A DNA stretch of 64,000 nt from Mesobacillus harenae (GTDB lineage: Bacteria; Bacillota; Bacilli; Bacillales; Cytobacillaceae). Location of the stretch: NCBI RefSeq assembly GCF_013343715.1, contig NZ_JABUNR010000006.1, forward strand, positions 62,001 to 126,000, read 5' to 3'. How positions within the stretch are numbered: the first letter of the stretch is position 1; every line of letters begins with the position of its first letter. A model generated the notes under the pieces. It was not told the DNA's origin, searched no databases, and worked only from the letters and a program-made list of their open reading frames with translations. A program made the translations under genes and the position numbers. This document shows, piece by piece, positions 17,302 through 26,034 of this stretch.

Positions 17302-17805
17302 TTGACGAGTTTTAAATCATTTCTAGCTCTTGCCATGTTTTTGTCTTTACTGTTAGTCGGTTGTAGCAACGATATAGATGATAATGTGGTAGCAAGTGAA
17401 AAGACATTACCTTCTAATTTTCATGAGATTGCATTTGAAAGAGAAACAACACCTTTATTTCAATTTTTGGTAAGAAAAACGGTTAATCAATCTGAATTTG
17501 AACAAACATGGAACTTATATGGATTTGAAAGTGAAATACCAAACGTAGACTTTAACGAGAAAGGTGCTTTTTTCATTGGAGTTAATGAGTCTGGAAGTTG
17601 TCCCTACATGATAAAAAATGTTGAGTTAAGCTCTGACAATAATACTATTACAGTGCCTTTGTCAGAACCAAAAGGAGATTGCACTTCTGACGCAACACCA
17701 AGAACCTTTGTAGTCCAGATTGATAAAGGAATATCCAAAGATATAGAGAACGTAGTTATTGTTCAAGGTGGGGTAGAAACGACTGTCCCGTTGGAAACTA
17801 AATAA
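17302..17805 (+). CDS. hypothetical lipoprotein, PrcB-like C-terminal domain
   Basis: 167 residues. A lipoprotein signal peptide (FLALAMFLSLLLVGC) with lipobox LVGC puts the mature N-terminal Cys at residue 21, so it should be anchored to the outer face of the membrane. The rest has strands FFIGVNESGSCPYMIKNVEL and PRTFVVQIDKG, which resemble the PrcB_C protease-complex domain; it also keeps two Cys that could form a disulfide. TTG start at 17302 preceded by GGGAGGG. Function unknown. Confidence 0.7.
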   Translation: MTSFKSFLALAMFLSLLLVGCSNDIDDNVVASEKTLPSNFHEIAFERETTPLFQFLVRKTVNQSEFEQTWNLYGFESEIPNVDFNEKGAFFIGVNESGSCPYMIKNVELSSDNNTITVPLSEPKGDCTSDATPRTFVVQIDKGISKDIENVVIVQGGVETTVPLETK

Positions 17806-17814
17806 AAATAAAGA

Positions 17815-17850
17815 GAAACCCTATATTTTGGGTTTCCCCTATTTTTAGTT
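17815..17850 (+). terminator. intrinsic terminator of the lipoprotein gene
   Basis: GAAACCC tatatttt GGGTTTC followed by a T-rich tail. Beyond it, 17880-18088 holds an open frame of ~70 codons without a start codon (hydrophobic, ending GKKQFQTAK) that I regard as an unsupported fragment. Confidence 0.65.
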
Positions 17851-18117
17851 TAAAATCAACATACATAGAAAAGATATATCCAAATAGGGACCGAAAACAT
17901 TTTCGTTTCTTTTAGTACCGGAATAATTGGCTATTGGTTAGAGGGTGGAGGGTTTAGTAGATTATGTTTATTCGGAATATTACTGCAATTTTCTTTACCT
18001 AACAATTGCTACTTGGTAAAGTATAGAGAAGGAAAAAACATAATACGATTTTTTTATGGAAAAAAGCAGTTTCAAACAGCAAAATAGATAAAGTAAATAC
18101 AAGGGGTGGAGCAGCAG

Positions 18118-18741
18118 TTGAATATTTATGTAATCCGTCATGGGGAATCCGAACACAACGTAGATCGTACTGTAATGGCGCATACCCATGATTCCCAGCA
18201 TAGTTTAACCGAGCTTGGACAAAAACAAGCACAAAAAACTGGGGAGTTTATGCAAGCGCTCATCAATGAGAAAACGGTTTTATACAGTTCACCTTATTTG
18301 CGAACCATGCAAACGGCAGAGGCAATCTATTCAAAGCTGCCAGATCAGGTCCCTTTTTACCAGAGCCCGCTGATTCGAGAATGGGAGCTTGGAAATTTAT
18401 ATGATTTTACAAAACGCAGTCCTGAAGCGAAGAAAGAATATAAAGCGGCTGGCCAGTTTTATTTCCGCTATCAAAATGGTGAGTCTTTGGCAGACGTATA
18501 TCTTCGTGCAACGATGTTTATGAATACAGTTGTAGATCGGGCCAAGCAGCAGAAACGCTATGAAAATATTGTCATCGTTACGCATGCAGCCTTTATCCAG
18601 ATGTTTAAAGCTTTCCTCATGAATTGGCCTGTTGAAGAGTTACTGAATTTTAAGCCAATTGAAAATGCATCCGTAATCAAAATCAACGAGTCAGAAGGCG
18701 ATTTTGGGTACGAGAAGATTTTTGTGCCGCAAATCGATTAG
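18118..18741 (+). CDS. histidine phosphatase family protein
   Basis: 207 residues of the phosphoglycerate-mutase-like superfamily. The catalytic RHG motif is at the very start (IYVIRHGESEHN), a second Arg in YLRTMQTAEAIYS near residue 65, Glu in IREWELGN near residue 90 and the second His in IVVTHAAFIQMF near residue 160, so the active site is complete. The TTG at 18118 is preferred over the GTG at 18106 because AAGGGGTGG ends 8 nt before it. Substrate unknown; cytoplasmic. Confidence 0.85.
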   Translation: MNIYVIRHGESEHNVDRTVMAHTHDSQHSLTELGQKQAQKTGEFMQALINEKTVLYSSPYLRTMQTAEAIYSKLPDQVPFYQSPLIREWELGNLYDFTKRSPEAKKEYKAAGQFYFRYQNGESLADVYLRATMFMNTVVDRAKQQKRYENIVIVTHAAFIQMFKAFLMNWPVEELLNFKPIENASVIKINESEGDFGYEKIFVPQID

Positions 18742-18770
18742 CTCATGAAAGGCGATGAAAGCATTTTTAT

Positions 18771-18890
18771 TGATTGCATCATATAATGTCATGATTGCGT
18801 CGTTTATGATTATGATTGAATCAATTCTTTAGGTAATTGCGTCAAATATTTGGTTCATTCGATAAAGCAGTGTCCTGACTGTGAATGAGC
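18771..18890 (+). repeat. 21-nt-period array of TGATTGCGTC with conserved tail
   Basis: Cores TGATTGCATC, TGATTGCGTC, TGATTGAATC and TAATTGCGTC begin at 18771, 18792, 18813 and 18834, exactly 21 nt apart; a fifth position (TCATTCGATA at 18855) leads into AAAGCAGTGTCC and then CTGTGAA. The tail is nearly identical to that ending the array at 13072 although the cores differ. Confidence 0.85.
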
Positions 18891-18963
18891 CTCTTTTTTA
18901 GATGCCTGATAGCATAGAATCTGGTGGAGGATTCAAAAACATCAAGAATGTTAGGTGAATTGT

Positions 18964-19428
18964 ATGAAGCTAAAACGCCAATCTAAATATTTTCTGATCC
19001 GTTTGTTCCGCCAAAAGTCTAGCCCGCATGAGGTTGCAATGGGGTTATCAGTAGGTTTTGTGCCTAACTGGTTTCCAACGTTTGGTTTGGGACCCGTATT
19101 TTCGATTGGCATTGCTAAGCTGACAAAGGTAAATGTGATCTCTGCTTTTATGGGCGGAGTCATCGGCACTCCACTCTGGCCTGTATTTTTTCTGCTAAAC
19201 TACAAAACAGGCAGCCTTTTCTTAAACCAGCCTCGTGAGGAAATAGAGCTTAAAGAAGTAGAATACCTAGAGGTGTTCAATAATACAATCGGGAACCTGC
19301 AATCAGGAAGCCTGCAATTTTTAACTGGTGCCCTAATTAATATCGTCATTTCTTCCTGGGCAGTTTATCTAATTAGTTATGTAATATTTAAGAGATACCG
19401 CATGGATATTCTGGCTAAGCTTAAGTAG
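18964..19428 (+). CDS. DUF2062 domain membrane protein
   Basis: 154 residues from the ATG at 18964, 5 nt behind AGGTGA; an in-frame GTG at 18955 overlaps that site and is less likely. SSPHEVAMGLSVGFVPNWFPTFGLG near residue 20 and the two following hydrophobic segments (FMGGVIGTPLWPVFFLLNY, then a C-terminal IVISSWAVYLISYVIF) are typical of DUF2062 proteins. These are small inner-membrane proteins of unknown function, sometimes fused to glycosyltransferases. Not in an operon here. Confidence 0.8.
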   Translation: MKLKRQSKYFLIRLFRQKSSPHEVAMGLSVGFVPNWFPTFGLGPVFSIGIAKLTKVNVISAFMGGVIGTPLWPVFFLLNYKTGSLFLNQPREEIELKEVEYLEVFNNTIGNLQSGSLQFLTGALINIVISSWAVYLISYVIFKRYRMDILAKLK

Positions 19429-19918
19429 TATGTCTTTCGAACATAATACTAAGTTAGTATAGAGGACTGTGTAGCATTAGGAGAAGAATGCTACGAAGAA
19501 AACGCTGCTCTTAAAGTACAGCTTGAGAATAAAATTGCGGAAAATATAGGTGTTGAGCAAATACAGTTACTTAAAGTTCTACTAATAGATTGGGAAATTT
19601 AACATAAGAGAGAACCTCTCATTGTCAAACAGCTGACGATGAGGGGTTTTTTCCTTTAACTTAAATTGTTAATCTAATTGACCAAGGAATTGTTCACTTT
19701 TTAAGGAAAATAAAGACAGATACAAAATACATCTGATTGAAGATCTTTTAACTATTTTGAAGGGGATGGCAGGATAGATGGCAAACCATTATAAAAGGAT
19801 TATTAATCTATAAAATATTTTAACGGATAGTAGCCAGTCGAAGAGATGGCAATAGCTCACTGAAAAATGGTAAATTATATATGAGTCTTACATAATGGTC
19901 AGAAAGGCGATGAAATGA
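19429..19918. other. intergenic stretch with a short coding-like relic and a terminator
   Basis: An open frame of ~45 codons (about 19458-19602, plus strand) reads EECYEENAALKVQLENKIAE in part but has no credible start. It is followed by a clear intrinsic terminator, so it may be the tail of a decayed gene. From 19670 to the next gene I see nothing but AT-rich sequence. Confidence 0.35.
19613..19656 (+). terminator. intrinsic terminator
   Basis: CCTCTCATTGTC aaacagct GACGATGAGGGG followed by TTTTTTCC. Confidence 0.8.
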
Positions 19919-20554
19919 ATGAAACAAACTAACAGTTATATTGATTCGGTGTTTAATAGCGAGGATGCTCTTTTGGAGGAAGTTGTAACCTCCATAAAAG
20001 AAAACGGAATGCCGGCTATATCAGTATCTCCGTCTTCTGGAAAGTTTTTAACAATGCTTACATCTATTTCGCAGGCTAAAAATGTATTAGAAATAGGGGC
20101 TCTTGGTGGTTATAGCGGAATTTGTCTTGCTAGAGGATTTGGTGAAGAAGGGAACTTAACTTCCCTTGAATTAGAGGAACGTTACGCCAAGTTAGCCCAT
20201 AGAAATGTAACAAAAGCGGGTTTTGGCAATCAGGTCACATATATGACAGGACCAGCATTGCAAAGCCTTGAAAAACTACTCGAAGATAACAAAAAATTTG
20301 ATTTTTTCTTTATCGATGCTGATAAGGAAAATTACGAAAATTACCTAGAGTATTGCATTAAGCTTGCAGAACCGGGTGCTCTTATCCTTTCAGATAACGT
20401 GCTTGCAGGCGGCAGTGTAGTTGACGACAGTGCTGAGCCCAAAGGTTATACAGAGGTAATGCGGAAATTCAACAAAACTGTAGCTGAGCACCCTAAATTA
20501 GAATCACTACTTATTCCAATCGGTGATGGACTAACACTTTCGAGAGTAAAATAA
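19919..20554 (+). CDS. class I SAM-dependent O-methyltransferase
   Basis: 211 residues of the catechol/caffeoyl-CoA O-methyltransferase-like family (Methyltransf_3). The SAM-binding motif VLEIGALGGYSGICLARG is near residue 58, the metal-binding DFFFIDADKENYENYLEY segment near residue 128 contains the expected Asp, and ILSDNVLAGGSVVD near residue 155 supplies the Asp-Asn pair. A divalent-metal-dependent methyl transfer to a hydroxyl on a small molecule is expected. AAAGGCGATG precedes the ATG. Monocistronic. Confidence 0.85.
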   Translation: MKQTNSYIDSVFNSEDALLEEVVTSIKENGMPAISVSPSSGKFLTMLTSISQAKNVLEIGALGGYSGICLARGFGEEGNLTSLELEERYAKLAHRNVTKAGFGNQVTYMTGPALQSLEKLLEDNKKFDFFFIDADKENYENYLEYCIKLAEPGALILSDNVLAGGSVVDDSAEPKGYTEVMRKFNKTVAEHPKLESLLIPIGDGLTLSRVK

Positions 20555-20562
20555 CACGCAGG

Positions 20563-20594
20563 AAAAGACCATCGAAGCTGATGGTCTTTTTTTG
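20563..20594 (+). terminator. intrinsic terminator of the O-methyltransferase gene
   Basis: GACCATC gaagct GATGGTC followed by TTTTTTT. Confidence 0.9.
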
Positions 20595-20754
20595 TGCCAA
20601 ATTATCGGATGATCATTTTTATCAAAGCCTGTAAAATAATTGACCTGACTTAAATAATTGACTATCATTTAATTAAAGCAAATATTATAAATTTTTAAAA
20701 ATTAGCTTGCTTTTTCAGTCCTAATAATTTTTTTACATAATCAGGAGGTTGCAA

Positions 20755-22734
20755 ATGAAAGCGGTTACGGATGGTCAAATATTATGGGAACCAAGTCAAC
20801 AACAATTAGATGAAAGTAATATGAGCCGGTATATGACTTGGCTAAAAAAGCATAAGGGCTTGTCATTTAACACGCAGCAAGAGTTGTGGAAATGGTCTGT
20901 GGAGGAGCTTGAGAACTTTTGGGAATCGATTTGGGAGTTTTCAAATATCAGATCAGCGGCTCCTTATGATACAGTTTTAGTTAAAAGAGAGATGCCTGGT
21001 GCAAAGTGGTTTCCTGGCGCAAGAATAAATTTTGCTGACCACGTGTTCCGCCATGGAAAAGGGAATAAACCAGCACTTATTTTTCAATCAGAGCATGTGG
21101 GATATAGTGAAATCAGCTGGAGCGAGTTGCAGGAAAAGACAGCGGCTGTAGCTGCCAGCTTAAAAAATCTCGGCGTTAAACCTGGTGATCGTGTCGTGGC
21201 GTTTATGCCGAATATTCCTGAAACGATCATCGCCTTTTTAGCTTGTGCCAGTATCGGGGCAATTTGGTCAAGTTGTTCACCTGACTTCGGCACAGGCAGT
21301 GTTATTGATCGATTTAAACAGATCGAACCGGTTGTGTTATTCACAATCGACGGTTATCAATATAATGGCAAACCCTATGATAAATCAAGTGTAATCACTC
21401 AGCTGCAGGATGAAATACCAAGCTTAAAGCATACAATCCTTGTTCCTTATTTAAATAGTGAGGCTACACATGAAGATACCTTAACCTGGTCTGAGCTGAT
21501 TAAGGAATCCGAAGAGCTGGCATTTGAGTTTGTTCCGTTTGACCATCCACTATGGGTGCTTTATTCATCTGGGACCACCGGCCTTCCAAAACCGATTGTG
21601 CAAGGACAGGGAGGGATTCTGCTAACTCATCTAAAAACCATGACGGTGGAAGGAAATTATATGCCTGAGGACCGGGTATTCTGGTTTACAACCACAGGCT
21701 GGATGATGTGGAACAGCCTGGTAGGCGGACTGCTTGCAGGTTCAACGATTGTCCTGTATGATGGCAGTCCAGCTTATCCAGATCTCTATGTATTATGGGA
21801 TCTTGCTGAAAAGGCCGAAATCTCGAACTTTGGAACAAGTGCTGCCTATATCAATCTGTGTATGAAAAATGGAATTGTCCCTAAAGAAAACCGAGCCCTG
21901 CCCAAGTTAAAGGCAATTGGCGCAACCGCTTCTCCGCTCACAGCAGAAGGGTTTCATTGGGTATATGAAAATGTAAAAGGAGATCTTGTTCTCTCATCAA
22001 CAAGCGGGGGGACAGATGTTTGTACTTCCTTTGTTGGAGGTTCGCCAATTTTGCCGGTAAAAGCTGGGAAGATCCAATGCCGGTCACTGGGCTGTAAAGT
22101 GGAATCGTTTGATGATAGCGGCAATTCGCTAATGAATGAGGTAGGTGAGTTAGTGCTCACGGAACCGATGCCATCTATGCCGCTCTATTTTTGGAATGAT
22201 CCTGACAATGAACGGTATTTGGAAAGCTACTTTGAAATGTACCCGAATGTTTGGAGACATGGAGATTGGATTAAGATTGAGGAAGATGGAAGCTGTGTCA
22301 TTTACGGCCGATCTGATTCGACCCTTAACCGCCATGGAGTCAGAATGGGTACAAGTGAACTTTACCGTGCAGTTGAGGCGTTAGACGAAGTTGTCGAGAG
22401 TCTGGTCATTGACCTTTCTTCTCATGGCAGAAAATCATTTATGCCGCTATTTGTTGTTCTTAAGCCAGGACAAAGCTTGGATGACTCTCTAAAACGGCAA
22501 ATTGAGACAGCAGTAAAAGATCATGTTTCACCGCGGTTTATCCCAGATGAAATTTATCAAATAGAGGAGGTACCAAAAACCTTAAATGGCAAAAAGCTTG
22601 AGGTACCGATCCGGAAAATTCTATTAGGCTTCCCGTTGGAAAAAGCCGCTAATCCTGGTGCAATGGCAAACCCAGAATCTCTCGCGTTTTTCCAAGAGTT
22701 AGCTAAGGAATTGAATGATAAAGAGGATTCGTAA
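20755..22734 (+). CDS. acetoacetate-CoA ligase (acetoacetyl-CoA synthetase)
   Basis: 659 residues of the acyl-CoA synthetase superfamily. The N-terminal ILWEPSQQQLDESNMSRYM is typical of AacS rather than AcsA. The AMP-binding P-loop LWVLYSSGTTGLPKPIVQG is near residue 265, TTGWMMWNSLVGGLLAG near residue 315, and the catalytic C-terminal lysine in VPKTLNGKKLEVPIRKIL near residue 625. It activates acetoacetate to acetoacetyl-CoA in the cytoplasm, linking to ketone-body/PHB and branched-chain catabolism. ATG at 20755 lies 6 nt after AGGAGG; an in-frame TTG at 20749 overlaps that site. Confidence 0.88.
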   Translation: MKAVTDGQILWEPSQQQLDESNMSRYMTWLKKHKGLSFNTQQELWKWSVEELENFWESIWEFSNIRSAAPYDTVLVKREMPGAKWFPGARINFADHVFRHGKGNKPALIFQSEHVGYSEISWSELQEKTAAVAASLKNLGVKPGDRVVAFMPNIPETIIAFLACASIGAIWSSCSPDFGTGSVIDRFKQIEPVVLFTIDGYQYNGKPYDKSSVITQLQDEIPSLKHTILVPYLNSEATHEDTLTWSELIKESEELAFEFVPFDHPLWVLYSSGTTGLPKPIVQGQGGILLTHLKTMTVEGNYMPEDRVFWFTTTGWMMWNSLVGGLLAGSTIVLYDGSPAYPDLYVLWDLAEKAEISNFGTSAAYINLCMKNGIVPKENRALPKLKAIGATASPLTAEGFHWVYENVKGDLVLSSTSGGTDVCTSFVGGSPILPVKAGKIQCRSLGCKVESFDDSGNSLMNEVGELVLTEPMPSMPLYFWNDPDNERYLESYFEMYPNVWRHGDWIKIEEDGSCVIYGRSDSTLNRHGVRMGTSELYRAVEALDEVVESLVIDLSSHGRKSFMPLFVVLKPGQSLDDSLKRQIETAVKDHVSPRFIPDEIYQIEEVPKTLNGKKLEVPIRKILLGFPLEKAANPGAMANPESLAFFQELAKELNDKEDS

Positions 22735-22761
22735 TAATTTTTCGCGATTGTTTACAGCAAA

Positions 22762-22798
22762 AAGACGCCATTCTTGATTAAGGATGGCGTCTTTTTGA
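22762..22798 (+). terminator. intrinsic terminator of the acetoacetate-CoA ligase gene
   Basis: AAGACGCCAT ... ATGGCGTCTT stem followed by TTTT; symmetric, so it can also serve the DUF2512 gene from the other side. Confidence 0.85.
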
Positions 22799-22803
22799 AT
22801 ATT

Positions 22804-23157
22804 TTAAGCCGACTTTTCTGTCCTGCCGCGTCCGATTAACCAATAATGCTGAACGATTTCAGTTGCTGCAAGCAATAATCCAGTTAAAATGGCACCGCCA
22901 ACAGTTACTGTTGCTGTAACAAAAAATAATGATACAAAATAGACAATCAATGTTGCAGTTGCAAAGTCAGCAATTGTACTTAACCAAAACATACCCTCTT
23001 TTAAAATAAATATTTCCATCATATGAGCTGAGAACGCAAGAACCAAACCAACAATTATGGGTTGAAGCAGGTTACTATAAAATACATTTGGAAATAAGAA
23101 AGAAGCTATTATGACGGTAATCGGACATACCAAAATCTTTACCAACAATCCAGCCAA
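22804..23157 (-). CDS. DUF2512 family membrane protein (YndM-like)
   Basis: 117 residues, four predicted membrane helices and almost no soluble part. The pattern GLLVKILVCPITVIIAS, AFSAHMMEIFILKEGMFWLSTIADF and TEIVQHYWLIGRG is characteristic of DUF2512 proteins of sporulating Bacillaceae, whose function is unknown. TTG start with GGAGGTG 8 nt upstream on the minus strand. Converges with the acetoacetate-CoA ligase gene. Confidence 0.8.
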   Translation of the reverse strand: MAGLLVKILVCPITVIIASFLFPNVFYSNLLQPIIVGLVLAFSAHMMEIFILKEGMFWLSTIADFATATLIVYFVSLFFVTATVTVGGAILTGLLLAATEIVQHYWLIGRGRTEKSA

Positions 23158-23423
23158 TTAGTACACCTCCAGTTTTACTATTAGTATGTACAGACAGATA
23201 GAAGTTATTATTGATCGTTCTTTGAAATACTCTATATGGGAAAGGTAAAAAACCATAATGTGTTTTTAGACCTCTATCTTAAAACCTGCAACTTTAAAAG
23301 GTATTCCTAGTTATTTAACCTAATTGGTATAAAAAATTTAATATTATTACGAAACTATTATTTAGGAGTATTTTTCTGAAGGAGTGGGTATTAAAAAGGC
23401 AATATTCGAAATGAGGTGAGAAA

Positions 23424-23627
23424 ATGAAAAAGGAAGAGCTCTTAAAACAAATTAACAAAAGTGATGGAGAATTAACTATATCCTCTATTTCAACCAAAGA
23501 GGAGGGCGAAAACCTTATTTCTTTAGCTAAACATTTGGAACATGAAGGGAAGATTGTCTTACTGGAATATTGCTTAGATAAAAAACCACTCGCTGTTTCT
23601 TTAAAGACAAAGCTTGTTGAGGATTAA
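23424..23627 (+). CDS. small hypothetical protein
   Basis: 67 residues, charged, no membrane segment or known motif: MKKEELLKQINKSDGE at the start, LLEYCLDKKPLAVSLK near the end. ATG has AGGTGAG 6 nt upstream, and a terminator follows at 23731, so it is a credible gene of unknown function. Confidence 0.6.
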   Translation: MKKEELLKQINKSDGELTISSISTKEEGENLISLAKHLEHEGKIVLLEYCLDKKPLAVSLKTKLVED

Positions 23628-23730
23628 GACTCCTTATAAAGGTTAACCATTTTCTTACCAGATAAAAAATTAAAAGATTAACCTTTAAGCCAGGTTTTCG
23701 TCAACTGACTTACTCATAAATGTATGAATT

Positions 23731-23766
23731 AAAATCAGCTGCCTTTATTATAGGCAGCTTTTTTGA
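23731..23766 (+). terminator. intrinsic terminator
   Basis: AGCTGCC tttattat AGGCAGCT followed by TTTTT. Confidence 0.8.
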
Positions 23767-23833
23767 TTTCTTGATTATTAATTGAACTTTCAAAGAGAAA
23801 GCATCTTTCCTTTTGCTTTCTCTTTGATTTTCT

Positions 23834-24406
23834 CTATTTCTTAAAAACGAGTCCAAAATGAAAAGGAGGGAGTGCTGCTTGCTTAAGAAGGGTTAAACCT
23901 GCGGTGTTTGCCCATTTAATAATAGCTTCAGGTTTTGGCCGGATTTCTAGAGAAGGACCTCTACCTGTATCTCCATGGATCCAATGAATTACCCCAATTT
24001 GGCCACCTGGCTTTAATAAATCATATGCGTTTTCTAACAACTTTAAGGGTTCCTCACAATGAAGGATATTAAATAAAGTAATATAGTCAACTTCTTTAAC
24101 TCTCGTGGAAATAGCCTTAATCGTCTCTTCTTCTGATATATCGCCATTGATTAAATGAATGTTTTGAGCACCAGTGTTTTTAATTTGATTTTGACATATT
24201 TTCAAGTGATGCTGGTCAATATCTATACCAATGGCAGTGCCTGAAATAATTTTAGAAGCTGGTAATAGGAACGTCCCATAGCCACAGCCTATATCAACCA
24301 AATTTTTTATGTTATGTGAAACTTCTAAGAGTTCTAGAGTTTGCTCAGCATTAAAGAATGTATCCCAAACCGTTTGCTCTGGCATTCCTGAGTCTCTGTA
24401 TTTCAT
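23834..24406 (-). CDS. class I SAM-dependent methyltransferase
   Basis: 190 residues. The SAM-binding motif LVDIGCGYGTFLLPASK is near residue 37, GIDIDQHHLKICQ near residue 60, INGDISEE near residue 85 and YITLFNILHCEEP near residue 108, the normal order of motifs I-IV for a Rossmann methyltransferase. Minus-strand ATG preceded by GGAGG. The substrate is unknown. selD lies 525 nt upstream on the same strand, but its own terminator intervenes, so they are not an obvious operon. Confidence 0.8.
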   Translation of the reverse strand: MKYRDSGMPEQTVWDTFFNAEQTLELLEVSHNIKNLVDIGCGYGTFLLPASKIISGTAIGIDIDQHHLKICQNQIKNTGAQNIHLINGDISEEETIKAISTRVKEVDYITLFNILHCEEPLKLLENAYDLLKPGGQIGVIHWIHGDTGRGPSLEIRPKPEAIIKWANTAGLTLLKQAALPPFHFGLVFKK

Positions 24407-24550
24407 CCCGTTAACCTCCAGAGGGTTTCTTTATTAACATCCCAATAATTTATTTCTTTCTATATATAGTGTATGGTGTTTATAATAATAAGGGAAATGC
24501 ATAATTATTATATTTATAATGCAAAATGGTTATCTAAGTAAGTCAAGTGT

Positions 24551-24696
24551 CTAGAAGCGCCGCATAGTCAATGGATGGGAAGTCGGCTGGTTAACTTTTA
24601 TAAGGCTGGAGGGTTTAATGGGGAAGTCGTTTGAATAGGAGGCGCAACTGAGAGAGCGCTTGCTGACTATGGAATCCGCTTTTTATGGCATTCTAG
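24551..24696. repeat. possible MITE-like element with imperfect terminal inverted repeats
   Basis: CTAGAAGCGCCGCATAGTCA (24551-24570) is mirrored by TGACTATGG (24664) ... GGCATTCTAG (ending 24696). Outer CTAGAA and inner CATAGTCA match exactly; the right arm carries an extra ~13 bases. The ~90-base interior has no gene. This may be a non-autonomous element or a decayed palindromic repeat. Confidence 0.35.
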
Positions 24697-24743
24697 ATTC
24701 TACGGTTATAATCAGATAAGGAAAGTCGAGGATTGAGTGTTGG

Positions 24744-24830
24744 GAGTCCGAATGCATGACTGATTCAGACAGCTCGAGCACGAAATAGCTACCAGGAGTC
24801 CGAATGCATGGCTAAATTAGACAGCTAATT
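24744..24830 (+). repeat. two copies of a GAGTCCGAATGCATG hairpin repeat
   Basis: GAGTCCGAATGCATG begins at 24744 and 24796, each followed ~10 nt later by CAGACAGCT or TAGACAGCT. GTCCGAAT can fold onto ATTCAGAC. Related copies in the opposite orientation are at 39384-39460. Confidence 0.7.
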
Positions 24831-24905
24831 CTTCGGTAATACCGTGCCGGGGATGCCAACCCAAACGATTATCCATAACTTGAAACTTTTAAATTACTAA
24901 AAATA

Positions 24906-24937
24906 AAAAAAGCAGCTAATGATGCTGCTTTTTAAAG
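24906..24937 (-). terminator. intrinsic terminator of selD (symmetric)
   Basis: AAAGCAGC ... GCTGCTTT stem with T/A runs on both sides, overlapping the selD stop region. Confidence 0.8.
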
Positions 24938-25981
24938 AAATCTTTTATTAGTAGTAATATGATAATCATTTTTCTCGATAACTTCTCCAATGATCTCGCC
25001 CGTTTCCCCACTTTCGGCTAACAGGGAGAGAAGTTTTTCAGCCTGATTTTCTGGTACGAAGATTAACAAGCCTCCTGAGGTTTGAGGGTCATAAAGCAGC
25101 CATTCCTCTTCCTGTGATAAATCAGTCAAGTGCTGAACATTGTTTTTATAGGAAGAAAGGTTATTATATAGCCCTTCAGACACGCAGCCTTGCTTTAATA
25201 ATTGGAGGGAGTCAGGTAAAAAGGGAATTTTGTTCACTTGGATGCGGAATGATATTTCACTATGAAAGGCAATATCACTTAAATGTCCAATTAAGCCAAA
25301 CCCTGTAACATCTGTACAAGCGTGAGTGTCAACCTGTCTCATTGCAAGTGAGGCGGATCTGTTGAGCTTTAACATTTCTTGCACTACCGCTTTTTGCTGG
25401 GTTTCAGTTGCCTGCTTTTGATCAATTGCAGTAGTATAAACCCCAATGCCAATTGGTTTTGTTAGGACAATTAGATCTCCTGCTGCAGCTCCCTTTTTCC
25501 CTATGTAAAAGTTATCTTTTGGAATTGTACCGGTAACAGACAGGCCATATTTAGGGCTAGGGTCATCAATCGTATGACCACCTACAATATGTGCGCCTGC
25601 TTCTCTTAGTTTATCTGCACCACCTTTAAGAATCTCCTCAAGATAGTATAAAGGAAGGGTGGAAGCAGGGAATCCTACAATATTAAGGGCAAAAAGTGGG
25701 TCAGCTCCTTTGGCATATAGATCACTTAAAGCATTAGCACAGGCAATTGCGCCAAATTGATAAGGATCATCAACAACTGGGGTAATAATATCTACTGATT
25801 GAACCATAATATCATCATCCCACTGATATCCAATGGCATCTTCTCCAATGCCAGCAAGCAGTTTTTTATCATTTGAAACGGGTATATTACGCAAAACTTG
25901 CGTTAGGTCAGAGGACCGGACTTTACTCGCTCAGCCAGATCCGGTTGAAAACGAGGTTAGTGATATCCGAGTGGGTTCCAT
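24932..25981 (-). CDS. selD: selenide, water dikinase SelD, itself a selenoprotein (TGA at codon 17)
   Basis: 349 residues if one in-frame TGA (25933-25931) is read as Sec. The ATG at 25981 follows AAGGAGA on the minus strand. The N-terminus reads RISLTSFSTGSG-U-ASKV: U17 and Lys20 fall exactly on the catalytic Cys17 and Lys20 of E. coli SelD. The body is complete: VDIITPVVDDPYQFG, ANALSDLYAKGADP, GGHTIDDPSPKYGLSVTG, LTKPIGIGV, DVTGFGLIGHL and DPQTSGGLLIF. The enzyme makes selenophosphate from selenide and ATP for Sec-tRNA and possibly 2-selenouridine. Starting at the internal TTG (25894) would remove the catalytic residue, so a TGA-terminated reading is implausible. Sec-containing SelDs are known in other bacteria. 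Divergent from a LysR gene. Confidence 0.93.
25906..25933 (-). promoter_or_regulatory. candidate SECIS region of selD
   Basis: On the minus strand the TGA is followed from +14 by GGTC CTCT GACC (25917-25906), a 4-bp GC-rich hairpin. A competing 6-bp pairing, ACCGGA ... TCCGGT (25945-25940 with 25920-25915), encloses the TGA in a 19-nt loop. Either could serve as the SelB-binding structure; choosing requires folding and covariation. Confidence 0.4.
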
Positions 25982-26034
25982 ATTGGTCTCCTTTTTTTAG
26001 AAATAGGAAGCATAAAGGGTTAGTCATTAGACTA

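Noticed and set aside
17885-18088. ~70-codon open frame before the histidine phosphatase gene
   Set aside because: It has no start codon and no ribosome binding site; at most a fragment.
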